Of a DNA stretch of 64,000 nt, positions 17,933-26,434 are shown in pieces. Positions within the stretch are counted from its first letter, which is position 1. Each line of letters starts with the position of its first letter. A model generated the notes under the pieces. The model had not been told where the DNA came from. It saw only the letters and a list, made by a program, of their open reading frames with translations, and ran no database searches. A program made the position numbers and the translations under genes. The stretch comes from Streptomyces smaragdinus (GTDB taxonomy: Bacteria; Actinomycetota; Actinomycetes; Streptomycetales; Streptomycetaceae): NCBI RefSeq assembly GCF_009604385.1, contig NZ_WEGJ01000003.1, forward strand, positions 310,001 to 374,000, in the 5' to 3' direction.

Positions 17933-18316
17933 GTGCAAGCTGAGGCCCCGCAGACACCGGCCGGGGAGCCGGCCCCCGGACCGAACCGGTATGCCCGCAG
18001 CTATCGCTTACAGGGCTACACCGTGTTCGAGCTCCGCGGTGAGATAGATCTGGCCGCGCTGCCCGAGACGGAGCCGCAGCTCGACGCCCTGACGTCGCTG
18101 CCCCGTCCGCGGCTGGTGATCGATCTGCGGCGGACGGAGTTCTTCGACTGCTCGGGGCTGCGGCTGCTGTGCCGCGCGTACCGGCGCGTCGACGAACGGG
18201 CGGGGACGCTGCGGGTGGTGTGCGACCGGCAGCTCACGCTGCGGATCCTGCGGGCCGCGCAGCTCACGACGGTGTTCCGGCCGGTGGGGACGCTGGAGGA
18301 GGCGCTCACGGACTGA
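17933..18316 (+). CDS. STAS-domain anti-sigma-factor antagonist
   Basis: The 127-aa protein carries a STAS domain (residues ~22-125): TVFELRGEIDLAAL, LVIDLRRTEFFDCSGLRLLCRAYRR. The Ser in DCSGL is the position phosphorylated in SpoIIAA/RsbV antagonists. It should release a sigma factor by binding an RsbW-type kinase when unphosphorylated. The start is the GTG at 17933, preceded by GAGGGGG six bases away; longer versions are unlikely. No kinase lies beside it; the only one in the window is at 5013. Confidence 0.88.
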   Translation: MQAEAPQTPAGEPAPGPNRYARSYRLQGYTVFELRGEIDLAALPETEPQLDALTSLPRPRLVIDLRRTEFFDCSGLRLLCRAYRRVDERAGTLRVVCDRQLTLRILRAAQLTTVFRPVGTLEEALTD

Positions 18317-18473
18317 CAACGACCGTGGCGCGGCCGGGGTAGTGGGGCCGTTCGGGCACGGCCCGGGCCCTGTCGGCCGCTTGACGGCTGCCGGAAGCGG
18401 GCAGGTACGGGCGGATGTGATTTCCGTCTGATCGCCTACCGGCCGCGACCGGCCGGGTGGCAGAGTCCGGGAC

Positions 18474-20027
18474 ATGAGCGACGTCACCTTCCGGACCCCG
18501 GCGGTACAGCTCCGGCGGCTCTTCGCCGGGGCCGGGACGGCCGCCGTGATCGTGGCCGTGATCCCCGTCTTCGCGGGGTCTCCCGCCCGCTGGGCTCCCG
18601 CGGCCCTGGTCCCGTGGCTGAGCATCGCCGGGACCATCGTGCTCGCGGTCGCCATGGGCGTGAACTATCTCGCCGCCCAAGTCCAGGGCGACGCGCACGG
18701 GATCGCCTCGCGGACCCTGGTGCGCCGCTGGAGCGCCCCGTGGCACGAGATCACCGAGCTGCGCGTCCGCGAGATCAAGGGCAAGTACTCGACCGCCCGC
18801 CGCATCTCCGTGGTGACCGGGAAGCGCGTCCGGTCCCTCCCCCTGCCGGTCACGAACAAGGACGTCGACCCGGCCTTCGACGCGGACGTGACGGCGCTGC
18901 GCGCCCTGCACGCGCGGTACGGGAAGCCCCGTACCGTCCATCTCCCGGTGGTGACCGCCCGGACCGCGGGCGCCCGCGGGGCGTGGGTGGGGTGGTCGCT
19001 GGTCTCCCTGTTCTTCCTCGCCTTCGCGGTTCTGACGGCCCTGTGGGTGCCGGCCGCCGCGTCGGGCCGGGACGACTGGCGGGCCGTCGCCGCGTGTACG
19101 AAGGACACTCCCCCGGCCGGGATCCGCGACTGTCTGTACACGACGCCGGCGGTGATCGAGCGGGCCACGGACCCGCGTACCGGGAGGAAGCGGTGGCTGT
19201 ACTTCACCGACGACCGTCCCGTGGACCGGGTTCAGGTGCCGAAGGAGGGCACCGGGGAGTTCGGCGCCGGGGACAGGGTCGAGCTGACCTACTGGCACGG
19301 CGGGCTGCGCCGGATCACCGGGGACGGGCACACCTGGAGTGAGCATGTACCCGCCGCGAAGGACGTCGCCGTGGGGTCGGCGCTGTTCGCGCTCCTCGGG
19401 TGTTATCCCCTGACCGTCCTGGCGATCCGGCTGCGCGGGCGGCGGCTCCCGGCCGACGACGTGCTCCCCTCGGCGCTGCCCTTCGCCGGGGTGCTGGCCG
19501 CCACGGCGGTGTGGCTGGTGCCGCTGGTGTACCGGCATCCGACGACCCTGCTGACGTCCCCGCAGGCCCGGTGGTGGGGGGCGGCGGGGCTGGCGGTGTC
19601 GGCGGGGCTGTTCCTGTGGGCGTGGCGGGCGACGCGGATCCGGCGGCCCGGGGAGGGCGGCGGCGGGAGGGCCGAACCGGCCGCCGAGGGGGAGGCGTTC
19701 GTACGGGCCGTGTTCCTGGACGCCACCGACTTCAACCCGCTCCGCTTCGGCACGCACATCCTCCTCGGCGACGGCACCCCGGCGGTGACACCCGGCCGCG
19801 ACCGGTTCGCGGCCAGGCGGATCCCGGTGGAGCGGCTCACCCTCCGGACGGTGCGGCGCCCGCGCGGCGGGGACAAGGCGGCCGTACGCGCGGGGTGGCA
19901 CATCGCGGAGTTCGAGGACCCGAACACGGCCACCCCCGTCCGCCTCGCCGCCGCCCCCGCGGACCTGACACGGATCCTCCGCGAGTTCGAGGCGGCACAG
20001 GGCCGATCGGACGTACGGACGAGTTAG
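18474..20027 (+). CDS. PH-like-domain integral membrane protein
   Basis: The 517-aa protein starts with two membrane helices (residues ~17-65) and a bacterial PH-like segment (VQGDAHGIASRTLVRRWSAPWHEITELRV). Further helices follow near 165-190 and 300-400, and there is a second cytoplasmic domain at the C-terminus (FGTHILLGDGTPAVTPGRDRFAARRIPVERLTLRTVRR). A DUF3592-like extracytoplasmic segment (residues ~200-295) lies between. This two-domain arrangement occurs in many actinomycete membrane proteins; no activity is known. Confidence 0.75.
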   Translation: MSDVTFRTPAVQLRRLFAGAGTAAVIVAVIPVFAGSPARWAPAALVPWLSIAGTIVLAVAMGVNYLAAQVQGDAHGIASRTLVRRWSAPWHEITELRVREIKGKYSTARRISVVTGKRVRSLPLPVTNKDVDPAFDADVTALRALHARYGKPRTVHLPVVTARTAGARGAWVGWSLVSLFFLAFAVLTALWVPAAASGRDDWRAVAACTKDTPPAGIRDCLYTTPAVIERATDPRTGRKRWLYFTDDRPVDRVQVPKEGTGEFGAGDRVELTYWHGGLRRITGDGHTWSEHVPAAKDVAVGSALFALLGCYPLTVLAIRLRGRRLPADDVLPSALPFAGVLAATAVWLVPLVYRHPTTLLTSPQARWWGAAGLAVSAGLFLWAWRATRIRRPGEGGGGRAEPAAEGEAFVRAVFLDATDFNPLRFGTHILLGDGTPAVTPGRDRFAARRIPVERLTLRTVRRPRGGDKAAVRAGWHIAEFEDPNTATPVRLAAAPADLTRILREFEAAQGRSDVRTS

Positions 20028-20179
20028 GCACGGGGTAGTGAACGGGTAGGGCTGTTCGGACCCCCCGCCGAGGCCGTCCGGCCCCCTCTCGGGCGGGGTT
20101 CGCGCGTCCGACCTTGGGGGTGCGGGCGCCGGGCACGGGGTCCGCCGGCCGATTCCGACTCGTACCACCGGAGCCCCGT

Positions 20180-21499
20180 ATGCGCCTGCTCGCTTCCCGC
20201 CGGCGGTTAGTGGCCGCCGCCCTCGCTCTCGCCCTGCCCCTGGTCCTGGCCCCGTCCGCCGCGGCGGAGCCCTCGACGTCCACCGCCTACCGGGCCGGCG
20301 CGGCGTCCACCCGGATGACCGGCCGGGCGTTCGACGCCTGTACGGCGCCGTCCCTCGCCGCGATGCGGGCGTGGACGGCGTCCCCGTACCGGGCGGTCGC
20401 GGTCTATCTCAGCGGTGCCAGCCGCACCTGTGCCCAGCCCGAGCTGACCGCCTCCTGGGTGACCGAGGTGAGCCGGCTGAAGTGGCGGCTGATCCCGATC
20501 CACAAGGGGCTGCAGCCCCCGTGCGGCGCCCGCGCCACGGACCCGAAGATCTCCCTCACGCCCGCCACGGCCACCACTCAGGGCACGGCGGCGGCGAACG
20601 AGGCGATCGCGGCGGCCAAGGCGCTGGGGATGCTGCCGGGCAGCGTGTTCTACAACGACATCGAGTTCTACGACCCGGCGAACACCGCCTGCCGCACCGC
20701 CGTCCTCACGTACCTCTCCGCCTGGACGAAGCGGCTGCACGCGACGGGATACGTCTCCGGCGTCTACATGAACCTGGCCAAGGGCGCCGAGAACCTCGCC
20801 GACACCTACACCTCCGCCTCCTACGCCCGCCCCGACGCCCTGTGGATCGCCCGCTACGACGGGGTGGCCTCGCTGACGGGCTGGGCGGGCGTCCCGGACA
20901 GCCGGTGGGCCGTGCACCAGCGGGGCAAGCAGTACCTCGGCGATCACGACGAGACGTACGGCGGTGTCACGATCAACATCGACAGCGACCAGTGGGACGG
21001 CCCCGTCGCCACCGTCGCGTACACCCACCGGGCGACGAGCACGACGCCGCTCGCCGCCCGCAGCGGTCCGTCGACGTCGTACGGCACGGTGAAGACGTAC
21101 GCGCCGGGCGCCGCGCTGCGGGTGGTCTGCCAGACACCCGGGCCGACGGTCGGCACGAGCCCCGTGTGGGACAAGCTCTCCGACGGGACGTACGTCACCG
21201 ATTACTACGTCGACACCGCCTCGCAGACCACCTACACCAGCCCGCTCCCCCGCTGCGCCTACCCCTGGCAGGTGAACTCCGCGACCGGCCTGACGATGCG
21301 CACCGGCCCGGGCACCTCGTACGCCACGGCCGGCTCGATCGCGGACGGCGGGCTGGCCTGGGTGGTGTGCCAGCGGACCGGGACGAAGGTCGGCACCAGC
21401 CCCATCTGGAACAAACTGGACAACAACCGCTGGGTCTCGGACTACTACGTCAAGAACCCGTCGGGCACCACGTACAGCACACCGGCGCCGCGCTGCTGA
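20180..21499 (+). CDS. Secreted DUF1906 (glycoside-hydrolase-like) protein with SH3-type repeats
   Basis: The 439-aa preprotein has a clear signal peptide (MRLLASRRRLVAAALALALPLVLAPSAAAEP). A DUF1906/Rv2525c-like TIM-barrel domain follows (residues ~45-285: GRAFDACTAPSLAAMRAW, AVAVYLSGASR, FYNDIEFYDP, DSDQWDG). The C-terminus has two SH3-like repeats (~295-435: LAARSGPSTSYGTVKTYAPG and LTMRTGPGTSYATAGSIADG). It is probably a secreted cell-wall-acting protein. Start chosen at the signal peptide; the 22 residues upstream are not signal-like. Confidence 0.88.
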   Translation: MRLLASRRRLVAAALALALPLVLAPSAAAEPSTSTAYRAGAASTRMTGRAFDACTAPSLAAMRAWTASPYRAVAVYLSGASRTCAQPELTASWVTEVSRLKWRLIPIHKGLQPPCGARATDPKISLTPATATTQGTAAANEAIAAAKALGMLPGSVFYNDIEFYDPANTACRTAVLTYLSAWTKRLHATGYVSGVYMNLAKGAENLADTYTSASYARPDALWIARYDGVASLTGWAGVPDSRWAVHQRGKQYLGDHDETYGGVTINIDSDQWDGPVATVAYTHRATSTTPLAARSGPSTSYGTVKTYAPGAALRVVCQTPGPTVGTSPVWDKLSDGTYVTDYYVDTASQTTYTSPLPRCAYPWQVNSATGLTMRTGPGTSYATAGSIADGGLAWVVCQRTGTKVGTSPIWNKLDNNRWVSDYYVKNPSGTTYSTPAPRC

Positions 21500-21590
21500 T
21501 CCGCCGGACATGCCCGCGCCCTCGTGGGGTACGCGCCACCGGAGCAGGTCCGGGACCGCCGGACACCCCGACGAGGCGAGGGGAATCGCC

Positions 21591-21995
21591 ATGACCGACG
21601 ACTTCACCGTCCACGACCCGGACGGCTCCGCCGCGGACGTGCAGCGGGCGCTGCACTCCGTGGCGACCGACAACGCGGACGAGGCGGCGCTGGACACGCT
21701 GGCCGCCGGGCAGGTGCTGCTGCCCGTACCGGTCGGCTCCGCGCCCACCCAGCAGGTGACGCTGCCGGTGGTGGAGCAGCACGACGGCACCCAGCTGGTG
21801 CCGGTGTTCACCAGCCAGTCGCGGCTGGTCAGCGCCTTCCCGCAGATCGAGCAGTACCGCACGGTCCCGCTCGGCGACCTCGCGCGCCGCTGGCCGTCCG
21901 ACGAGCTGTCGCTCGTCATCGACGCCGGCGGCCCCGACGAGGTCTCGCTGAACGCCCGGCGCGTGCGCGACCTGCTCGTCCGCGGGGCGGCCTGA
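21591..21995 (+). CDS. SseB-domain protein
   Basis: The 134-aa protein matches the SseB N-terminal domain (DEAALDTLAAGQVLLPVP, GTQLVPVFTSQSRLVSAFPQ, LVIDAGGPDEVSL). Members occur widely in actinobacteria with unknown function; some are linked to ESX or type III secretion loci. The ATG is preceded by GAGGGG. It converges on the symporter gene, with a strong hairpin between. Confidence 0.85.
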   Translation: MTDDFTVHDPDGSAADVQRALHSVATDNADEAALDTLAAGQVLLPVPVGSAPTQQVTLPVVEQHDGTQLVPVFTSQSRLVSAFPQIEQYRTVPLGDLARRWPSDELSLVIDAGGPDEVSLNARRVRDLLVRGAA

Positions 21996-22000
21996 ATCGC

Positions 22001-22039
22001 GAGGAGGCCGGCGTCACCGCACGGTGACACCGGCCCCTC
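22001..22039. terminator. Bidirectional terminator between SseB and symporter genes
   Basis: A long inverted repeat: GAGG-GGCCGG-GTCACCG pairs with CGGTGAC-CCGGCC-CCTC, with one bulge and a two-base loop. It lies between two convergent genes. Confidence 0.7.
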
Positions 22040-22056
22040 GTTCACCCCTGGCAGGG

Positions 22057-23700
22057 TCAGTGGGCGCCCGCGCCCGTCAGGGAGCGGACCTCGAGCTCGG
22101 CGAACTTCTTGCCGTCCTCGTCCTCCGGCTTGGAGAGGATCGAGCCCAGCCAGCCGAAGAGGAAGCCGGCCGGGATGGAGATGAGGCCGGGGTTCTTCAG
22201 CGGGAACCAGTGGAAGTCGACGTCCGGGAACATCGCCGCCGGGTCGCCGGAGACGACCTTGGAGAAGAGCACCAGGACGACCGACACGGTCAGACCGCCG
22301 TAGATCGACCACAGCGCGCCGGTGGTGTTGAAGCGCTTCCAGAACAGGCTGTACAGGATGGTCGGCAGGTTCGCCGACGCCGCGACCGCGAACGCCAGGG
22401 CGACCAGACCGGCCACGTTCAGCTTGCCGGCGAAGACACCCAGCAGGATCGCGACGGCGCCGATGGCGATGGCGGACATCCGCGCCGCGTTGACCTCCTC
22501 GCGCTCGGTGGCCTTCCCCTTGCGGATGACGTTGGCGTAGATGTCGTGCGCGAACGACGACGAGGAGGCCAGCGTCAGCCCGGCGACGACCGCGAGGATC
22601 GTGGCGAAGGCGACCGCGGAGATCACGGCGAGCAGGATGGCGCCGCCCGAGGAGCCGTCGCCGCCGCCGATCTCGTAGGCGAGGAGTGGCGCCGCCGTGT
22701 TGCCGGCCGCGTTGGAGCTGATGATGTCGGCCCGGTCGATGAGCGCCGCGGCGCCGAAGCCCAGGGCGATGGTCATCAGGTAGAAGCCGCCGATGATGCC
22801 GATGGCCCACAGGACGGACTTACGGGCGGTCTTGGCGGTGGGCACGGTGTAGAAGCGGATCAGGATGTGCGGCAGACCCGCCGTACCGAGCACCAGGGCG
22901 ATGCCCAGGGAGACGAAGTCGAGCTTCGTGGTGGAGTTCAGGCCGTACTGCAGACCGCCGGAGAGGAACTGTCCGGCGTCCACGCCGTCCTTGCCCTCGG
23001 AGGCGTTCGCGGCGGCGGCGCCGAGCAGGTCGGAGATGTTGAAGTGGAACTTCGCCAGGACGAGGATCGTGATCAGGATCGTGCCGCCGATGAGCAGCAG
23101 GGCCTTGACGATCTGCACCCAGGTGGTGCCCTTCATACCGCCGATCGTCACGTAGAGGATCATGATGACGCCGACGAAGACGACGATCAGGTTCTTGCCC
23201 GTGTCACCGGAGATGCCCAGCAGCAGCGCGACGAGCGCGCCGGCGCCGACCATCTGGGCCAGCAGGTAGAAGATCGACACGACGATGGTGGAGACACCGG
23301 CGGCGGTCCGGACCGGACGCTGGCGCATGCGGTACGCCAGCACGTCGCCCATGGTGAACCGGCCGGCGTTGCGCAGCGGCTCGGCGACCAGCAGCAGCGC
23401 CACCAGCCAGGCGACGAGGAAGCCGATCGAGTACAGGAAGCCGTCGTAGCCGAAGAGGGCGATGGCGCCGGCGATGCCCAGGAAGGACGCGGCGGACATG
23501 TAGTCGCCGGAGACGGCCAGACCGTTCTGGAAGGCGGTGAAGGAGCGGCCGCCCGCGTAGTAGTCCGTGGCGTCCTTGGTGCGGCGGCCGGCCAGCACGG
23601 TGATCACCAGGGTGATCGCGACGAAGACGGAGAAGAGGCTGACGATCAGCGTGCGGTGGTCCGTGGTGTCCACGGCGGCGAGCTGGAATGCGGCGTTCAT
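22057..23700 (-). CDS. actP: Cation/acetate-type symporter (SSS family)
   Basis: The 547-aa protein has about 13 membrane helices and sodium:solute symporter motifs (GGRSFTAFQNGLAVSGDYMSAASFLGIAGAIALFGYDGFLYSIGF; GTAGLPHILIRFYTVPTAKTARKS). Length and sequence fit ActP, which takes up acetate and short monocarboxylates with a cation. It is translationally coupled (ATGA overlap) to the DUF485 gene upstream, as in the yjcH-actP pair of E. coli. The same frame stays open far upstream but becomes Arg/Pro-rich shadow there. Probably regulated by the two-component system encoded nearby. Confidence 0.92.
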   Translation of the reverse strand: MNAAFQLAAVDTTDHRTLIVSLFSVFVAITLVITVLAGRRTKDATDYYAGGRSFTAFQNGLAVSGDYMSAASFLGIAGAIALFGYDGFLYSIGFLVAWLVALLLVAEPLRNAGRFTMGDVLAYRMRQRPVRTAAGVSTIVVSIFYLLAQMVGAGALVALLLGISGDTGKNLIVVFVGVIMILYVTIGGMKGTTWVQIVKALLLIGGTILITILVLAKFHFNISDLLGAAAANASEGKDGVDAGQFLSGGLQYGLNSTTKLDFVSLGIALVLGTAGLPHILIRFYTVPTAKTARKSVLWAIGIIGGFYLMTIALGFGAAALIDRADIISSNAAGNTAAPLLAYEIGGGDGSSGGAILLAVISAVAFATILAVVAGLTLASSSSFAHDIYANVIRKGKATEREEVNAARMSAIAIGAVAILLGVFAGKLNVAGLVALAFAVAASANLPTILYSLFWKRFNTTGALWSIYGGLTVSVVLVLFSKVVSGDPAAMFPDVDFHWFPLKNPGLISIPAGFLFGWLGSILSKPEDEDGKKFAELEVRSLTGAGAH

Positions 23701-24062
23701 CGGGCGTCCTCCGAGGCGTGCTCGACGTCGGCCTCGACGACCGCGCGGAGGCGGTCGGCCTCGGGGTCGAACTTGGCGTTGGCGTGCCGGGCGTACCACC
23801 AGGCGATCAGGAAGGTGGTGAGGAACTGGGCGAGGCCCAGGACGAAGGCCACGTTTATGTTGCCGAAGAGCTTCTTCGCCATGAAGTCGCCGGCGTAGTT
23901 CGACAGCAGCACGTACAGCAGGTACCAGGCGGTGAAGCCGATGGTCACCGGGAACGCGAAGGTGCGGAACCGGCGGCGCAGCTCGGCGAAGTCCTCGCTC
24001 TCCTGCATACGGACGTAGCTGCCGTTGCCCGGAGGGCTCGGCGTGGGCGGGGCGGTGCTCAT
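23697..24062 (-). CDS. DUF485 membrane protein, symporter small partner
   Basis: The 121-aa protein has two membrane helices (TFAFPVTIGFTAWYLLYVLLSNY and NVAFVLGLAQFLTTFLIAWWYARHANAKFDPEAD) with the DUF485/YjcH signature. Members are encoded directly upstream of acetate symporters and are thought to be an accessory subunit. The stop overlaps the symporter start by 4 bp. The 234-bp upstream gap holds the promoter and a pair of 14-bp direct repeats. Confidence 0.92.
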   Translation of the reverse strand: MSTAPPTPSPPGNGSYVRMQESEDFAELRRRFRTFAFPVTIGFTAWYLLYVLLSNYAGDFMAKKLFGNINVAFVLGLAQFLTTFLIAWWYARHANAKFDPEADRLRAVVEADVEHASEDAR

Positions 24063-24255
24063 ACGAGGGCCTCCAGCGGCTCCGACGAAGGTGACGGCCC
24101 GGGATGCGGTACGACGGTGGGGACACCCTGACAGTCACCGGGCACCGCACCCACGGGGCGACGCTCAAGATAGGTACCCAAGAAGAGCGGGGGGAGACGT
24201 CCGTCACACCGTGTGCCGTGAGCGGGCGGGTGCCGCGCCAGGCGGTCCGGCGGTC

Positions 24256-24290
24256 GCGACGAACGGTCGGTCGAGCGCGGCGAACGGTCG
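24256..24290. promoter_or_regulatory. Direct repeats with LytTR-site spacing upstream of DUF485-actP
   Basis: GCGACGAACGGTCG (24256-24269) and GCGGCGAACGGTCG (24277-24290) differ at one base and are exactly 21 bp apart. On the minus strand the core reads ACCGTTCG. LytTR-type regulators typically bind two direct repeats about 21 bp apart, and a LytTR regulator is encoded 2 kb away (26435-27187). Confidence 0.45.
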
Positions 24291-24296
24291 TACGGT

Positions 24297-26039
24297 TCAG
24301 CGCCGGGGCAGCTGGACCGACTCGGGGGTGTGCAGCCGCAGCAGTGACTGGGCGGTGCCCGGGGGGACATGGCGCCGGGTGAGCAGCGAGACGCCGATCA
24401 TGACGGCGAAGGCGAGGGGGACGCTCCACGCCGCCGGGCGGGTCAGCAGGACCTGCGCCCAGCCGTCCTTCGGCGGTCCGATCATCGTCACGGCGACCGT
24501 GCACAGGGTGGCGCCGCCGCCGGCGAGCAGTCCGGCCGCGGCGCCGTGCGGGGTGAGGCCGCGCCACCAGATGCCGAGCAGGAGCAGGGGGCAGAACGAC
24601 GAGGCGGCGACCGCGAACGCCAGGCCCACCACGTCCGCCACCGGCCGCTCGACGACCACCAGCGACAGCAGGCAGGGCACGCAGGCGGCGGCGACGCCGG
24701 CCATCCTGAGGCGGCGGACCTCGCCGCGGGCCTCGTCGCTGGTGCGGCGGCCGGTGCGGGCGGCGCGGTAGCGCTCGAGCTCCTGGCCGAGGACGCCGGC
24801 CACGGACATGGTCAGGCCGGAGGCCGTGGAGAGGAACGCGGCGAAGGCTCCGGCGGTCAGGAGCATGCCCAGGAGGGTGCCGCCGGGGCCGCCGAGGAGG
24901 CGGTCGGGGAGGAGGAGGACGGTGGCGTCGGTGCGGCCGGTCATCAGGAGCTCGGGGGTGTAGAGGCGGCCGAGGGCGCCGTAGACCGGGGGGAGAAGGT
25001 AGAAGGCGGCAAGCAGCCAGAGGACCGTCCACGTGGTGCGGCGGGCGGCGCCGCCGTCGGGGTTGGTGTAGAAGCGGACGATCACGTGCGGGAGGCCCAT
25101 CGTGCCCAGGAGGGTGGCGATGAGCAGGGCGTACGTGGCGTACACGGGGTGGTCGGTGCCGCTCAGGGGGCGGGTCCAGTCGCTGCCGTGCGGGGGTGGT
25201 TCGCCGACGGGGTGGGGGACGTGGGCGCCGGCGGGGAAGCGGACGCGGGTCTCGTCGCCGATGCGGTGTTCGCCGGCGGTGAGGAGCACGGGGTCGTCGT
25301 GCAGGCGCGCGGTGTCCAGGGTGCCGTCGATGGTCACCCGGACGGGGTCGCGGACCTCGACGTTGATCGCCTGGTGGACGGTGACCGTGGTCGCGGCGCG
25401 GAAGCTGGGGGGTGCGGCGGCGTCGGGCCAGGGGGCGCCGTCGGCACGCCAGGCGAGGAGGAGGAACAGGACGGGGACGGCGAGGGCGGTGAGCTTGAGC
25501 CAGTACTGGAAGGCCTGGACGAGGGTCACCGAGCGCATGCCGCCGGAGGCGACGGTGATGATGACGACGGCGGTGACGACGAGGGGGCCGGCCCACAGGG
25601 GGGCGCCGGTGACCGTGCGGAGGGTGAGGCCGGCGCCCTGGAGCTGCGGGAGGAGGTAGAGCCAGCCGATGAGGACGACCAGGACGGCGGCGATCCGTCT
25701 GACCTTGCGGGACTGCAGGCGGGCCTCGGCGAAGTCCGGCACGGTGTACGCGCCGGAGCGGCGCAGGGGGGCGGCGACGAAGGCGAGGAGGACGAGGTAG
25801 CCGGCGGTGTAGCCGACGCCGTACCAGAGCATGTCGGCGCCGAAGGCGAGGATGAGGCCGGCGATGCCGAGGTAGGAGGCGGCGCTGAGGTACTCGCCGC
25901 CGATGGCGTAGGCGTTGCGGGTCGGGGAGACGGCGCGGGAGGCCACGTAGAAGTCGGAGGTCGCCTTGCCGGGGCGCAGGCCGTAGACGCTGAAGAGGGC
26001 GGTGGCCAGGCAGACGAGGGCGACGGCGGCGGCGCTCAC
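24297..26039 (-). CDS. Second SSS-family symporter with extramembrane insertion
   Basis: The 580-aa protein is homologous to the ActP-type symporter at 22057 (YAIGGEYLSAASYLGIAGLILAFGADMLWYGVGY; TMGLPHVIVRFYTNPDGGAARRTTW). Residues ~198-298 form a strand-rich insert absent from the other copy (VHQAINVEVRDPVRVTIDGTLDTARLHDDPVLLTAGEHRIGDETRVRFPAG), probably extracytoplasmic. It is last in a run of regulator, small membrane protein and symporter, with a 7-bp gap before it. Substrate unknown, likely a monocarboxylate. Confidence 0.88.
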   Translation of the reverse strand: MSAAAVALVCLATALFSVYGLRPGKATSDFYVASRAVSPTRNAYAIGGEYLSAASYLGIAGLILAFGADMLWYGVGYTAGYLVLLAFVAAPLRRSGAYTVPDFAEARLQSRKVRRIAAVLVVLIGWLYLLPQLQGAGLTLRTVTGAPLWAGPLVVTAVVIITVASGGMRSVTLVQAFQYWLKLTALAVPVLFLLLAWRADGAPWPDAAAPPSFRAATTVTVHQAINVEVRDPVRVTIDGTLDTARLHDDPVLLTAGEHRIGDETRVRFPAGAHVPHPVGEPPPHGSDWTRPLSGTDHPVYATYALLIATLLGTMGLPHVIVRFYTNPDGGAARRTTWTVLWLLAAFYLLPPVYGALGRLYTPELLMTGRTDATVLLLPDRLLGGPGGTLLGMLLTAGAFAAFLSTASGLTMSVAGVLGQELERYRAARTGRRTSDEARGEVRRLRMAGVAAACVPCLLSLVVVERPVADVVGLAFAVAASSFCPLLLLGIWWRGLTPHGAAAGLLAGGGATLCTVAVTMIGPPKDGWAQVLLTRPAAWSVPLAFAVMIGVSLLTRRHVPPGTAQSLLRLHTPESVQLPRR

Positions 26040-26046
26040 GCCGGCC

Positions 26047-26433
26047 TCACGGGCGCTCCACCGCCTCCGCGAAGTCGCGCTCGTTCTTGCGCGACTGGCG
26101 GTGGTAGACCCAGCCCAGCACGAGGATCACGGGATGGACCGCGACCCCCGTGAGGATCCACGGCACCGGTATCCCCGCCGCGGTCGCGTCCCGCAGCGCC
26201 GGGAAGGCCTGGAACGTCAGCGGCAGGACGCCGAGGGCGAGCGACAGCGTGCCGACCACGGCGAGCGCGAGCCGGAACTGGCTGCGCATCAGGGACCGCA
26301 GGTAGACGTCGCCCAGCGGCGTCTGACGCCCCAGGTCCTCGACGATGCGCCCGGCGGACGGCGGCAGCGGCTGCGCGTTGCGGGCGGCGAGCGTCCGGGG
26401 GTGGACGACCGTGGTGCGGACGGGGCGGGGCAC
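26047..26433 (-). CDS. Two-helix membrane protein, likely symporter partner
   Basis: The 128-aa protein has a cytoplasmic N-terminus (TPLGDVYLRSLMRSQFR) and two membrane helices (LALAVVGTLSLALGVLPLTF and IPVPWILTGVAVHPVILVLGWVYHRQSRKNERDF). The position and shape parallel the DUF485 protein of the other symporter. The GTG at 26433 begins one base after the response-regulator stop, so translation is probably coupled; a longer frame upstream lies antisense over that gene and was rejected. Confidence 0.85.
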   Translation of the reverse strand: MPRPVRTTVVHPRTLAARNAQPLPPSAGRIVEDLGRQTPLGDVYLRSLMRSQFRLALAVVGTLSLALGVLPLTFQAFPALRDATAAGIPVPWILTGVAVHPVILVLGWVYHRQSRKNERDFAEAVERP

Positions 26434-26434
26434 G

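Noticed and set aside
18306..20168. Long minus-strand open frame opposite the PH-like membrane protein
   Set aside because: Low-complexity Arg/Pro/Gly composition typical of antisense frames in high-GC DNA; the plus strand has clear membrane helices.
23701..25596. N-terminal extension of the first symporter frame
   Set aside because: The extension is Arg/Pro shadow of the second symporter gene; the ATG at 23700 overlaps the DUF485 stop and gives the normal ActP length.
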